DNA from: Corynebacterium jeddahense
GTDB taxonomy: Bacteria > Actinomycetota > Actinomycetes > Mycobacteriales > Mycobacteriaceae
Assembly (NCBI RefSeq): GCF_028609865.1
Contig: NZ_CP063194.1
Coordinates: 372,001-436,000 of the forward strand
Reading direction: 5' to 3'
DNA: 64,000 nt
The notes under the pieces were generated by a model. That model searched no databases, had not been told where the DNA came from, and worked only from the letters and a program-made list of their open reading frames with translations. Position 1 is the stretch's first letter. Each line of letters opens with the position of its first letter. This document shows, in pieces, positions 51,044 through 60,314 of the stretch. The translations under genes and the position numbers were made by a program.

Positions 51044-52909
51044 ATGTGTGGAATCGTTGGATACGTGGGCTCGGGCACGACTGAGCGCGACGCGAAGAAT
51101 GTGATTATCGAGGGGTTGCGCCGCCTGGAGTACCGCGGGTACGACTCGGCCGGCGTCGCCGTGGTCAACGACGGCACGATCGAGTGCCGCAAGAAGGCCG
51201 GCAAGGTCGCCGACCTCGAGGCGGAGATCGCGGACAACCCGATCCCGGCATCCAACCTCGGTATCGGGCACACCCGCTGGGCGACGCACGGCGGCCCGAC
51301 CGACGCGAACGCGCACCCCCACGTCGTGGGCGACGGCCGCCTCGCGGTGGTTCACAACGGCATTATTGAGAACTTCGCGCACCTCAAGGCGGAGCTCGTC
51401 GATAAGGGCTATAGCTTCAAGTCCGAGACCGACACCGAGGTCGCCGGCGCGCTGCTGCTGGACATCTACGACAACGAGGCGGGTGGCGACCTCACCCGCG
51501 CGATGCAGCTCACGGCCCAGCGCCTCGAGGGTGCGTTCACGCTCCTCGCGATCCACGCGGACCAGCAGGACCGCATCGTGGCCGCGCGCTGGAACTCGCC
51601 GCTGGTCATCGGCGTGGGCGAGGGGGAGAACTTCCTCAGCTCGGACGTCGCCGGCTTCATCGAGTTCACCCGCAACGCGGTGGAGATGGACAACGGCCAG
51701 ATTGTCACCATCACCGCCGACAGCTACGAGGTCACCGACTTCGAGGGCAACCCGGCGGAGGCAAAGCCGTTCACCGTCGAGTGGGACGTCACCGCCGCGG
51801 AGAAGGGCGGCTACAACTCCTTCATGGAAAAGGAGATCCACGACCAGCCAACCGCCGTGCGCGACACGCTCTACGGCCGCTTTGACGAGGAGGGCAAGCT
51901 CACCCTTGACGAGTTGCGCATCGACGAATCGACGCTGCGCTCCATCAACAAGATCATCATTGTCGCCTGCGGCACCGCCTCCTACGCGGGGCAGGTGGCG
52001 CGCTACGCCATCGAGCACTGGTGCCGCATCCCGACGGAGGTGGAGCTCGCCCACGAGTTCCGGTACCGCGACCCGATTGTCAACGACCGCACGCTCGTGG
52101 TGGCCGTGTCCCAGTCCGGCGAGACCATGGACACCCTGATGGCCGTGCGCCACGCGCGCGAGCAGGGCGCGAAGGTCGTTGCCATCTGCAACACCGTCGG
52201 CTCCTCTATCCCGCGCGAGGCGGACGCGTCGCTGTACACCTACGCCGGCCCGGAGATCGCCGTCGCGTCGACGAAGGCGTTCATCTCCCAGATCGTTGCC
52301 GCCTACCTGCTCGCGCTGTACCTCGCGCAGGTGCGCGGCGACAAGTACGCCGACGAGATCCGCCAGATCATCGCCGAGCTCCAAGACATGCCGGAGAAGA
52401 TCCAGCGCGTGCTGGACAACGAGGACCAAGTCAAGCAGCTCGGCGAGGACATGAAGGACGCGAAGTCCGTGCTCTTCCTCGGCCGCCACGTCGGCTTCCC
52501 GGTCGCGCTCGAGGGCGCGCTGAAGCTCAAGGAGGTCGCGTACCTGCACTCCGAGGGCTTCGCGGCCGGCGAGCTCAAGCACGGCCCAATCGCGCTCGTG
52601 GAGGAGGGGCAGCCGGTGTTCATCATCGTGCCGTCCAAGCGCTCGCGGAACAACCTGCACGCCAAGGTCGTCTCCAACATTCAGGAGGTCCGCGCCCGCG
52701 GCGCCGTGACCGTCGTCATCGCGGAGGAGGGCGACGAGGATGTGGTGGCCTACGCCGACCACGTCATCCGCATCCCGGAGACCGCCGGCCTCATGCAGCC
52801 GCTGCTGTCCACGATCCCGCTGCAGATCTTCGCCTGCGCGGTCGCCGAGGCGCGCGGCCTCAACGTGGACCAGCCGCGCAACCTGGCGAAGTCCGTCACT
52901 GTGGAGTAG
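51044..52909 (+). CDS. glmS: Glutamine--fructose-6-phosphate aminotransferase (isomerizing)
   Basis: 621 aa. Makes glucosamine-6-phosphate from fructose-6-phosphate and glutamine, the first step to UDP-GlcNAc for peptidoglycan. After Met removal Cys2 (MCGIVGYVGSG) is the N-terminal nucleophile of the glutaminase domain; HTRWATHGGPTDANAHPH and NGIIENF complete it. Two SIS sugar-isomerase domains follow (IIVACGTASYAGQVARYAIE, VAVSQSGETMDTLMAVRHA, GRHVGFPVALEGALKLKEVAYLHSEGFAAGELKHGPIALVE), ending with the canonical LAKSVTVE. The ATG at 51044 is required to expose Cys2. Its place inside the ribosomal region is unusual and may reflect rearrangement. Confidence 0.97.
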   Translation: MCGIVGYVGSGTTERDAKNVIIEGLRRLEYRGYDSAGVAVVNDGTIECRKKAGKVADLEAEIADNPIPASNLGIGHTRWATHGGPTDANAHPHVVGDGRLAVVHNGIIENFAHLKAELVDKGYSFKSETDTEVAGALLLDIYDNEAGGDLTRAMQLTAQRLEGAFTLLAIHADQQDRIVAARWNSPLVIGVGEGENFLSSDVAGFIEFTRNAVEMDNGQIVTITADSYEVTDFEGNPAEAKPFTVEWDVTAAEKGGYNSFMEKEIHDQPTAVRDTLYGRFDEEGKLTLDELRIDESTLRSINKIIIVACGTASYAGQVARYAIEHWCRIPTEVELAHEFRYRDPIVNDRTLVVAVSQSGETMDTLMAVRHAREQGAKVVAICNTVGSSIPREADASLYTYAGPEIAVASTKAFISQIVAAYLLALYLAQVRGDKYADEIRQIIAELQDMPEKIQRVLDNEDQVKQLGEDMKDAKSVLFLGRHVGFPVALEGALKLKEVAYLHSEGFAAGELKHGPIALVEEGQPVFIIVPSKRSRNNLHAKVVSNIQEVRARGAVTVVIAEEGDEDVVAYADHVIRIPETAGLMQPLLSTIPLQIFACAVAEARGLNVDQPRNLAKSVTVE

Positions 52910-52918
52910 CCGGGCCGC

Positions 52919-52959
52919 GTGATGGTATAGCAGCGCCTCGAGCGGCACTATACGATCAC
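52919..52959. repeat. Palindromic element, copy 1, after glmS
   Basis: GTGATGGTATAGCAGCG and GGCACTATACGATCAC form an imperfect hairpin centred on CTCGAG. It begins ten bases after the glmS stop and shares GATGGTATAGCAGCG with copy 2. It may act as a glmS terminator or as an operator. Confidence 0.6.
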
Positions 52960-53015
52960 GCGTTCAACCTTGTGTTTACCCAGGTGAAGTTGAACATGAT
53001 TTCCAGTAAAAGCCT

Positions 53016-53051
53016 GATGGTATAGCAGCGGGGGCGCGCCGCTATACCATC
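53016..53051. repeat. Palindromic element, copy 2
   Basis: GATGGTATAGCAGCG (53016-53030) is mirrored by CCGCTATACCATC (53039-53051). 97 bases after copy 1. Between them lies a smaller inverted pair GTTCAAC/GTTGAAC (about 52962-52995). No gene is supported in 52910-53098. Confidence 0.6.
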
Positions 53052-53098
53052 CGGCAAATTCGTGAGCGGCGCGCAGAACAGGTCTGGGGCGGGCCGCT

Positions 53099-53240
53099 CT
53101 ACCCCAGCTCGTGCAGGTAGGGCGTATCGGCGCCTGTGCGCGAGACGGTGATGGCGGCGGCGCGCGCGGCGAAATCGAGGATCTCGCGCCACTCGTCCGC
53201 CCCCAGCGCCAACAGCGCAGAGCGGTCCAAGCCGCGCGCG
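53099..53240 (-). pseudogene. Remnant of a PfkB-family sugar kinase (C-terminal end)
   Basis: Minus-strand reading gives LDRSALLALGADEWREILDF and AARAAAITVSRTGADTPYLHELG before TAG at 53099-53101, which resembles the last helix pair of PfkB-family fructokinase/ribokinase-like proteins. Nothing upstream on that strand continues the gene; at about 53235 the sequence switches to the EIIA remnant on the plus strand. Confidence 0.55.
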
Positions 53241-53524
53241 TCGTCAACCTCAAGGGCGAGCACTTCTCCCCGCAGGTGAAAAAGGGCGACCAGGTTCGCG
53301 CAGGGGATCTGCTGGCCGCGTTCGACATTGCCGGCATTGAAGCCGCCGGCTACGAGGCGACCACGCCGGTGGTGGTGTCCAACACCAAGAAGGTCGGCGA
53401 CGTGCTGCCGAGCCTGCTGCTGCCGGGGGATGTCGCCGCGGGCGACGCGTTGTTCGCCGTGGAGCCGAAGCGCCCCGAGGGCGATGCTGCCGCCGCGGGT
53501 TCTACCGTGGTCGGCGCCGAGTAG
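53230..53524 (+). pseudogene. Remnant of a PTS EIIA (glucose/sucrose-type) domain
   Basis: The plus-strand frame reads VNLKGEHFSPQVKKGDQVRAGDLLAAFDIAGIEAAGYEATTPVVVSNTKKVGDVLP and ends AVEPKRPEGDAAAAGSTVVGAE with TAG at 53522-53524. This is the C-terminal half of an EIIA-Glc domain; the part with the phosphorylated His is absent. In corynebacteria such domains end PtsG or PtsS. Together with the kinase remnant it suggests a deleted sugar-uptake locus. Confidence 0.75.
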
Positions 53525-54346
53525 CTACACCCCGCCCGCGAGCCGGTAGAGACGGTGGAAGTGGTGCACCGGCCCGTGGCCCCGGCCGACGCGGAGCTCG
53601 TCGGCGTGGGCGATGGCCTCGTGAAGCCAGGACGACGCCCAGGTGACGGCGTCCTCGGCGCTGTCCAGCACCATCCGCGTCGCCAGCGCGGACGACAGCG
53701 AGCACCCGGTGCCGTGCGTGTTTTCGGTGTCAACGCGCGGCACCTCGGCGGTGTGGGTGGCGCCGTCGGGGGAGACCAACGCGTTTGAGGCGAGGCTGCC
53801 GTCCAGGTGGCCACCCTTGACCAGCACGCTCACGCCCGCCTCGCGGGCGTATTCGCGCCCCAGCGCAACCGCAGCGTCGAAGGATTCCGGCTCAGGCTGC
53901 CCAGTCAGCACCGCGAGCTCGGGGATGTTCGGGGTGGTCACGGTGGCGTGATCCCGGACGAGCTCGCGCAGGGCGTCCTCGGCGTCGGCGGTGAGCAGCC
54001 GGTCGCCGGAGGTGGCCACCATCACCGGGTCCACCACCACGACCGGCACAGGGTGCGCGGCCAGGTAGTTAGCGACGGTGGCGGTAGTCTCCGCGTCGCC
54101 GAGCATGCCGATCTTCACCGCGTCAACGTCGACGTCGTCGAAGACGGCGTCGAGCTGCGCGCGCAAGAAGGCCTGCGGGGGCGTGTGAATCTCCCGCACC
54201 CCCTGGGTGTTCTGGGCCACCAGGGCAGTGACCACGCTCATGCCGTAGCCGCCGGCGGCCGCGATGGACTTCAGGTCGGCTTGAACGCCGGCGCCGCCGG
54301 TGGGGTCGGTGCCGGCGATGGACAGGACTCTCGGGATGCGTGCCAT
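53525..54346 (-). CDS. thiD: Hydroxymethylpyrimidine (phosphomethylpyrimidine) kinase
   Basis: 273 aa. Phosphorylates HMP and HMP-P for thiamine diphosphate synthesis. MARIPRVLSIAGTDPTGGAGVQADLKSIAAAGGYGMSVVTALVAQNTQGV is the substrate-binding start; PVVVVDPVMVATSGDRLL and DTENTHGTGCSLSSALA (anion hole) are conserved. No ThiE domain is fused. Probably last gene of a minus-strand set (channel, two GTPases, thiD); 17 bases after the previous stop. Confidence 0.95.
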   Translation of the reverse strand: MARIPRVLSIAGTDPTGGAGVQADLKSIAAAGGYGMSVVTALVAQNTQGVREIHTPPQAFLRAQLDAVFDDVDVDAVKIGMLGDAETTATVANYLAAHPVPVVVVDPVMVATSGDRLLTADAEDALRELVRDHATVTTPNIPELAVLTGQPEPESFDAAVALGREYAREAGVSVLVKGGHLDGSLASNALVSPDGATHTAEVPRVDTENTHGTGCSLSSALATRMVLDSAEDAVTWASSWLHEAIAHADELRVGRGHGPVHHFHRLYRLAGGV

Positions 54347-54363
54347 GCCCCCGACCGTACCGG

Positions 54364-55962
54364 CTACCCCGCCGCGACGGCGATGCGCTCGGCGAAGCGG
54401 TCGTAGTCCGCGCGGATGGCCAAGAGCGGGTCAGCGACCGCAGTCTGCGAGACCGCCGCCACCTGCTCGCGCACCGCGGCCCGGGTGCGGCGCTTCACCC
54501 CGGAGCCGAGCATCCCGCCGAACACCGCGGTGACCAGGCCGATGACCAGCCCGGTGAGCAGGCCCGCCATGATGAGCAGCGTCGGGATCGGCCAGCCCTC
54601 CACGCCGGGGACGAGCGTGTCACCGAGCAGGGGAGTGAGCGCGCCCGGCACGAACGCGACGAGGAGATACCACAGCACCCCCACGAGCGCGGCGAGCAGC
54701 GCGAGCCACTGCACGACCTTGAGCGCGTTCCACCCCTTCGACGGCTCCGCGGGCAGCTCCGCGCGCGCGACGGCGCGGTCAAGCTCGGCGGGCAGGGACC
54801 GCGAGATTTCCTCGGAGCGGTCCGCGACGGCGGCGGACCACTCGTGCGGCAGCCCGTCGGCGACGGCGGCCGCGTAGTCGCGCACGCCGCGGTTCGCCAC
54901 CGCCTTCGAGGCCGCGTCGAGCTCGGGCATCGAGGTGCGGTGCACGCCGAGCTCGTCGGGCGCCTCGCGCAGGCCCAGCCGACGCAGCGGGTCCGGCTTG
55001 AACTTGGTCACCCAGGAGGTAAGCAACCAGCCCGTGCGCTCGTGCAGGCGCTTGCGGTACGCGGCGGCGGTGGTCTCCGCGATGCGGTCCGCGCCCGCGG
55101 CCTGGGCGAGTACTTCGTCCATGTCGCGCTTCGCATGCTTAGCGACGCCTCCGGTGCCCCTCGCCCCCGCGTAGTCCTGCGTGGCGGAGACGATGTCCGC
55201 CTCGATGCGTGCGGTCTGGGCCGTGCGCGCCTTGGCTACACGGGTGATGGCGCGGCGGAGGTCGTCGATACCCGCGCCGGTGAGCGTGGAGGTGGGGACG
55301 ACCTGGACGTTGGTGAGGCCGTCGTCACGCAGCAGCCCCGCGTAGGAGGCCACAACCGTGTCGACGTCGCGCGCGGCGAGCAGATCCGACTTGTTCAGCA
55401 CCGCGAGCGTGACCGCGGAGTGGTTCGCGTGGGGCCGGATGAACTCGTTGTGGATGACGCTGTCGGCGTACTTCTCGGGGTCGGAGACCCACACGAGCAC
55501 GTCCACCTGGCCGGCGAGGCGCTCCGCGATCGCGCGGTTGGACAGTTCGAAGGAGTCGAAGTCGGGCAGGTCGAGCAGGATGATGGGGCCCGCGCCGGGG
55601 GCGAACTCGCCGGGGCGTTCGCGGCGGTCCTCGACGCCGAGCCAGTCGAGCAGCTCCTCGGAGCCCGCCGGCTGCCAGATGGCGGCGAGCGGGGAGGATG
55701 TGGTGGGGCGCCGCGCGGCGGCCTTGCCGAGGTCCTCGCCGACGACGGCGTTGAACAGGCTCGTCTTGCCGGATCCGGTGGCGCCGAAGAACCCGACGAC
55801 GGTGTGCTCCGCGCTCAGCGCGCGGCGTTGCGCGCCGGCGTGCGCCACCTGCTCAAGGCGCTCCCGGCGCTCCGGGGCGAGGTACGGCGCACCGATCTGG
55901 GCCGCCTCCTCGAGTGCGGCGAGGCGCTCGCCCAGCCCCGCCTGCTTCTTAAACAGCGCCAC
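54364..55962 (-). CDS. Membrane-linked GTPase (YfjP-like, dynamin-related), second of a pair
   Basis: 532 aa. G1 GFFGATGSGKTSLFNAVVG (about 57-75), G3 LLDLPDFDSFE, G4 NKSDLLA. The C-terminal third has two hydrophobic stretches (WLALLAALVGVLWYLLVAFVPGAL and TLLIMAGLLTGLVIGLVTAVFGGML). Starts 14 bases inside the end of the upstream GTPase gene, so the two are co-translated; paired GTPases of this kind in actinobacteria are thought to form heteromeric membrane-remodelling complexes. Specific role unknown. Confidence 0.8.
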   Translation of the reverse strand: MALFKKQAGLGERLAALEEAAQIGAPYLAPERRERLEQVAHAGAQRRALSAEHTVVGFFGATGSGKTSLFNAVVGEDLGKAAARRPTTSSPLAAIWQPAGSEELLDWLGVEDRRERPGEFAPGAGPIILLDLPDFDSFELSNRAIAERLAGQVDVLVWVSDPEKYADSVIHNEFIRPHANHSAVTLAVLNKSDLLAARDVDTVVASYAGLLRDDGLTNVQVVPTSTLTGAGIDDLRRAITRVAKARTAQTARIEADIVSATQDYAGARGTGGVAKHAKRDMDEVLAQAAGADRIAETTAAAYRKRLHERTGWLLTSWVTKFKPDPLRRLGLREAPDELGVHRTSMPELDAASKAVANRGVRDYAAAVADGLPHEWSAAVADRSEEISRSLPAELDRAVARAELPAEPSKGWNALKVVQWLALLAALVGVLWYLLVAFVPGALTPLLGDTLVPGVEGWPIPTLLIMAGLLTGLVIGLVTAVFGGMLGSGVKRRTRAAVREQVAAVSQTAVADPLLAIRADYDRFAERIAVAAG

Positions 55963-57799
55963 CGTCGCCCCCCTTGCCGAACGTGCCGCGTAGCTGGTCG
56001 AACAGGCCGCGCAGGGTGCCGTTTTGGAAGCTTTCCTCGACGGACTCGGCCGCAGGGTCGTCGATACGCGTGAGCTCCTGCTTCGGGGCGACGCCGAGCA
56101 GCTTCACGTCCACCGCGCGGCGCGCCTGCGCGGACGCGTCGCGGATCTGGTCCGCGGTCGCGCCCTCGAGGAGCGGGTCGGTGAGTGCGTGGTAGCGGTC
56201 GCGCTCGGCGGCGAAGAGCTCGCCGAGGCGCTCGTTCAGGTCGCTGCGCGCGTCGGTGACCATGCGGCGCACAGTGTCCTCGCCGAAGATGGTTTCCAAC
56301 AGCTTCTGGCCCACGACGGCGGAGCCGCCCGCGATGGCCACCTCGCCGCCCGTGATGCCCGCGGTGGAGGCGAAGACGGCGAGCATGAGCGCGACAGTGA
56401 CCACGTTGAGGCCGAAGGACATGATGCGGGCGCGCTGGCGCTTGTCGCCGGCGGTGTCCTGGATACGCTCGATAAGCGCGCGCTGCCAGTCCCGCACGAG
56501 CTGCGCCGCCTGCTCCGAAATGTCCGCGCTGGCGCGGGCGAGCGCCGGGTCGGCGTCGGCGCGCAGCTCCGGGGCGACCGCGCCGGTGTGGGACCAGGCG
56601 CGCGCGGCTGCAGTCTCCGCGGCGTCCACGATGACCGCGTGCAGGCCGGACTCGATCTCCGTCTCCACTTCCCGCAGCGGCGCGGGCTCGCCGGTGAAGA
56701 AGCTGCCCACCTTGTCCACGGCGTTCGAGAACCAGCGCTCGAACCCGCGGACGACGTCGGAGGTGCCGATGACGTCCTGCCACCGGTCCATCACCTCGCT
56801 GCGCAGCAGCTGGCCGTCGGAGGTGGCGTCGATGACGTGGCGCGTGGCGGCGGTGTAGAACTCGTGGATCGCCGCGTCGAGCTGGTTGGCAAAGTTCTCT
56901 TGGCGCTCGCGGCGGGCCACGAGGGCGTCGACACGCTCGAGCGCCGCCTCGACCGCGCCGGCGACGGTCTTGCCGGCGACATCCCGGCGCGCGACGGTGT
57001 CTTCGGCGAGGCTGGTGAGGTAGTCGCGCAGCGGGGCCACGAGCTCCTCGCCGAGGAACTCGCCGCGCGCTTCCTCGCCGAGGTCCGTGACGAACGGCAC
57101 CGTGAACACGGTGGCCTGGCCGAGGCCGGCCTCGTTCATCATCCGCCGCAGGTCGTCCGGCACGGTCTGGGCGGCCTTCTCGTCGAGGCGGTTGAGCACG
57201 ACGACGACCTCGATGCCGCGCGAGGCGGCGTCGTTGAGGAAGTTCCACACCAGCTGGTCGGCGTAGCGCGCGGGGGTGGTGACGAAGATCCACAGGTCCG
57301 CCGCCGCGAGGAGCTGGGAGGCAAGCGCGCGGTTCTGGTCGTCGATGGAGTCGAAGTCGGGCGCGTCGAGGAGGGCGAGGCCTTCGGGGACGCGCTGCGT
57401 CTCGACGACGCGAAGCGTTGTCGACTGCTCGTTGCCGGCCCCGTGCGAGCGGGTGAGCCCGGGCAGGACCTGTGGCGAGTTGAACCACTCGGCGTCGCCT
57501 GGGTTGGCCACGAGCACCGGCTGGCGCGTCGTCGGGCGGATCACGCCCGGGTTGGACACGCGCTCGCGCAGCAGGCCGTTGACGAGCGTGGACTTGCCGG
57601 AGCCGGTCGAGCCGCCGATGACGGCGAGGAGCGGCGCGTCGAGGTTGGCCAGGCGGGGCAGGACGTAGTCGTCGAATTGGTTGACGATGGCGCGGGCCTC
57701 TGGTGCGACGTCGACAGGCAGCGACGTGTCGGCGACGGCCTCGCGTACGCCGCGCACGGCCTCGAGGACGTCGGGGGTCTGGGTATTCACCCGTCCCAT
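55949..57799 (-). CDS. Dynamin-like GTPase, first of a pair
   Basis: 616 aa. G1 AVIGGSTGSGKSTLVNGLL (about 60-78), G3 LLDAPDFDSIDDQNR, G4 NRLDEKA; long helical middle; a hydrophobic segment at about 440-475 (IMSFGLNVVTVALMLAVFASTAGITGGEVAIAGGSAVV). Overlaps the second GTPase gene by 14 bases. Upstream, 19 bases separate it from the formate/nitrite channel gene on the same strand. Confidence 0.8.
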   Translation of the reverse strand: MGRVNTQTPDVLEAVRGVREAVADTSLPVDVAPEARAIVNQFDDYVLPRLANLDAPLLAVIGGSTGSGKSTLVNGLLRERVSNPGVIRPTTRQPVLVANPGDAEWFNSPQVLPGLTRSHGAGNEQSTTLRVVETQRVPEGLALLDAPDFDSIDDQNRALASQLLAAADLWIFVTTPARYADQLVWNFLNDAASRGIEVVVVLNRLDEKAAQTVPDDLRRMMNEAGLGQATVFTVPFVTDLGEEARGEFLGEELVAPLRDYLTSLAEDTVARRDVAGKTVAGAVEAALERVDALVARRERQENFANQLDAAIHEFYTAATRHVIDATSDGQLLRSEVMDRWQDVIGTSDVVRGFERWFSNAVDKVGSFFTGEPAPLREVETEIESGLHAVIVDAAETAAARAWSHTGAVAPELRADADPALARASADISEQAAQLVRDWQRALIERIQDTAGDKRQRARIMSFGLNVVTVALMLAVFASTAGITGGEVAIAGGSAVVGQKLLETIFGEDTVRRMVTDARSDLNERLGELFAAERDRYHALTDPLLEGATADQIRDASAQARRAVDVKLLGVAPKQELTRIDDPAAESVEESFQNGTLRGLFDQLRGTFGKGGDGGAV

Positions 57800-57818
57800 T
57801 CTGGCAGACGGGGCGACA

Positions 57819-58619
57819 CTAGTCCTTGTAGTCCGTCTTGGTGAGGTTGAGCCAGCCGTAGATGCCGCCCATGATGAAGCCGCCGCCGACGAAGTTGCCC
57901 AGCCACACGATGACCCAGTTGCGCATGACGTTCCAGGCGGTGAACCCTTCGATCGCGTCCGCGCCCAGGGTGAAGCCGCCGAGGCAGGTGAGGATGAAGT
58001 TCGCGATAGAGTGCTCGTAGCTCATTGTGGCGAAGGACGGGATGATGAGGATGACGCCCCACAGCTTCGCGCTGTAGTCCTTGCCCGCCTGGGTGGCCAG
58101 CATGAACGCGATGTTGACCACGATGTTGGCCAGGATCGCCTCGACGAACAGGGTGCCGCTGCCCTTCTGCAGCTTGGACATGAGCAGATCGTGGAGGAAC
58201 CCGTCCGGCTCCACGTGCTGGCCCATCGTCGTCTTGGAGATCAGCCAGGAGATCGCCACCGCGCCGAGGAGGTTGAAGAAGGTGACAAATACGACGAGGA
58301 GGAAGCCCCGCCACGGGTCGTTCTTCTTGTGGACGGCGCCGTACGTCATGAACATCATGTCGCCGGTGGCGAGCTCGCCTTGCAACACGATGATGATGTA
58401 GAGCGTCGACGCGAAGATGCCGCCGAAGGCGTACTTTCCCCAGCCGGGGGCGTAGACGTCGAGAAGCTGGGCGGTGGACGCGGCGAACGCCGTCATGATG
58501 CCGAGGTACACGCCGGCGAGGACGGCACGGGTGGCGAAACGGGCGGGCTCCTGGGTGAACAGGTCGACCTTGTTCTTAATGGCGTGCGGGGCGGCTTCGT
58601 AGAAACTCACGGCGACCAC
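57819..58619 (-). CDS. Formate/nitrite transporter family channel
   Basis: 266 aa with six predicted membrane helices. Family hallmarks: VLAGVYLGIMTAFAAST, FASTLYIIIVLQGELATGDMMFMTYG (helix 2 break), NIVVNIAFMLATQ, FATMSYEHSIANF (central His) and NWVIVWLGNFVGGGFIMG. Conducts small monovalent anions such as formate or nitrite. With the OFA transporter and FdhD near 61 kb it hints at formate use, but nothing links them directly. The start is GTG at 58619; a second GTG four codons in is also possible. Confidence 0.88.
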   Translation of the reverse strand: MVAVSFYEAAPHAIKNKVDLFTQEPARFATRAVLAGVYLGIMTAFAASTAQLLDVYAPGWGKYAFGGIFASTLYIIIVLQGELATGDMMFMTYGAVHKKNDPWRGFLLVVFVTFFNLLGAVAISWLISKTTMGQHVEPDGFLHDLLMSKLQKGSGTLFVEAILANIVVNIAFMLATQAGKDYSAKLWGVILIIPSFATMSYEHSIANFILTCLGGFTLGADAIEGFTAWNVMRNWVIVWLGNFVGGGFIMGGIYGWLNLTKTDYKD

Positions 58620-58907
58620 CGTACAAGAGGTGATACTTAACGGCGGGACGAGGACGCCCGCGCCCGCGGGCGATTTGGGGAATCGGCCCAGCTCGTGGTT
58701 GAATAACCCAGTTGTCTACTGCTGGTCGGGTGCGACGCGCGTTTCCGAGTGGAGTATCCGAGACCCTTCGACCACGCTGCGCTCCTCCTCGTGTGCGAGG
58801 AACGGGCCCGCGAGGTTCGTCGATAAGCAATGGGCACCGAAAAGCATTGACCACGTGCGTGCAGGACGGAAATCTGGCGCACATTGACCCAGGTCAGGAG
58901 ACCAACT
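58620..58907 (+). promoter_or_regulatory. rplN upstream region with a copy of the dispersed motif
   Basis: 288 bases without a convincing gene, shared by the divergent channel gene and rplN. GGTTCGTCGATAAGCAA is at 58814-58830, and GCAATG/CATTGA elements follow (58826-58850). Promoter boxes are not obvious. CAGGAG at 58893 is the rplN ribosome-binding site. Confidence 0.45.
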
Positions 58908-59276
58908 GTGATTCAGCAAGAATCGCGTCTGAAGGTCGCCGACAACACGGGTGCGCGCGAACTGCTGTGCATCCGCGTCCTCGGCGGCTCGACCCGACGC
59001 TTCGCCGGCATCGGCGACACGATCGTCGCCACCGTGAAGGAAGCTGCCCCGGGCGGCAACGTCAAGGAGGGTGAGGTTGTGAAGGCCGTCGTCGTCCGCG
59101 CGAAGAAGGAGACCCGTCGCCCGGACGGCTCCTACATCGCGTTCGACGAGAACGCTGCCGTCATCATCAAGAACGACACCGAGCCGCGCGGTACCCGCAT
59201 CTTCGGCCCGGTGGCCCGTGAGCTGCGCGACAAGCGCTTCATGAAGATCGTGTCTCTCGCACCGGAGGTGATCTAA
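58908..59276 (+). CDS. rplN: 50S ribosomal protein L14
   Basis: 122 aa from the GTG at 58908 ([37 protein letters not shown]), the normal L14 length. The longer frame from 58884 adds eight unrelated residues. Begins the second half of the S10/spc genes here. Confidence 0.97.
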   Translation: MIQQESRLKVADNTGARELLCIRVLGGSTRRFAGIGDTIVATVKEAAPGGNVKEGEVVKAVVVRAKKETRRPDGSYIAFDENAAVIIKNDTEPRGTRIFGPVARELRDKRFMKIVSLAPEVI

Positions 59277-59279
59277 CTT

Positions 59280-59594
59280 ATGAAGATCAAGAAGGGCGAT
59301 ATGGTCCAGGTCATCGCCGGTAAGGACAAGGGAGCCCAGGGCCGCGTCATCGAGGCGTACCCGCAGCGCGACAAGGTCCTCGTCGAGGGCGTGAACCGCA
59401 TCAAGAAGCACGTCGCCAACTCCTACACGGAGCGCGGCGCAGAGTCCGGCGGCATTGTCACCCAGGAGGCCCCGATCCACGTCTCCAACGTGATGATCCT
59501 GGATTCCGAGGGCAAGCCGACCCGCGTCGGCTACCGCTTCGACGAGGACGGCAAGAAGGTCCGCGTCGCCAAGTCGAACGGGAAGGACATCTAA
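59280..59594 (+). CDS. rplX: 50S ribosomal protein L24
   Basis: 104 aa, [51 protein letters not shown] motif in the first 40 residues. Stop TAA shares its A with the rplE ATG. Confidence 0.97.
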   Translation: MKIKKGDMVQVIAGKDKGAQGRVIEAYPQRDKVLVEGVNRIKKHVANSYTERGAESGGIVTQEAPIHVSNVMILDSEGKPTRVGYRFDEDGKKVRVAKSNGKDI

Positions 59595-60181
59595 TGACTG
59601 AGAGCATTCAGAACTACACCCCGCGCCTGAAGACCCGTTACCAGGACGAGATCCGCGGCAAGCTCAACGACGAGTTCCACTACGACAACGTCATGCAGAT
59701 CCCGGGCCTGACCAAGATCGTGGTGAACATGGGTGTCGGCGACGCCGCCCGCGACTCCAAGGTGATCAACGGCGCGCTCGAGGACCTCACCGCCATCACC
59801 GGCCAGAAGCCGCAGCTGCGCCGCGCGAAGAAGTCCATCGCGAACTTCAAGCTCCGCGAGGGCATGCCGATCGGCGCGAAGGTCACCCTCCGCGGCGACC
59901 GCATGTGGGAGTTCCTCGACCGCCTCCTGACGGTCGCCCTCCCGCGTATCCGCGACTTCCGTGGCCTGTCCGACAAGCAGTTCGACGGTGCGGGTAACTA
60001 CACCTTCGGCCTGTCCGAGCAGACCATGTTCTACGAGATCGACATTGACAAGATCGATCGCGTCCGCGGCATGGACATCACGCTCGTGACCACCGCCACC
60101 AACGACGAGGAAGGCCGCGCGCTCCTGCGCCACCTCGGCTTCCCGTTCGTTGACAAGGACGGCAAGATGCAGCGCGTCTAG
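59594..60181 (+). CDS. rplE: 50S ribosomal protein L5
   Basis: 195 aa, [65 protein letters not shown] at the end. Binds 5S rRNA in the central protuberance. Followed by a terminator, so the rest of the spc genes are not attached here. Confidence 0.97.
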   Translation: MTESIQNYTPRLKTRYQDEIRGKLNDEFHYDNVMQIPGLTKIVVNMGVGDAARDSKVINGALEDLTAITGQKPQLRRAKKSIANFKLREGMPIGAKVTLRGDRMWEFLDRLLTVALPRIRDFRGLSDKQFDGAGNYTFGLSEQTMFYEIDIDKIDRVRGMDITLVTTATNDEEGRALLRHLGFPFVDKDGKMQRV

Positions 60182-60206
60182 CTCGCGCTCGCCTGATTGC
60201 TTGATG

Positions 60207-60240
60207 ACGCCTCCGGTTCCCACCGAGCCGGGGGCGTTTT
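60207..60240 (+). terminator. Terminator after rplE
   Basis: ACGCC-T-CCGG (60207-60216) with CCGG-GGGCGT (60228-60237), 11-base loop, then TTTT. Confidence 0.85.
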
Positions 60241-60314
60241 CGCGTCCTCGGGGTGGCGTGAATGGAAGCTTTTCGCTGAGTCATACGTGCGGGTTATGAT
60301 TCCGCTCGTAATTT

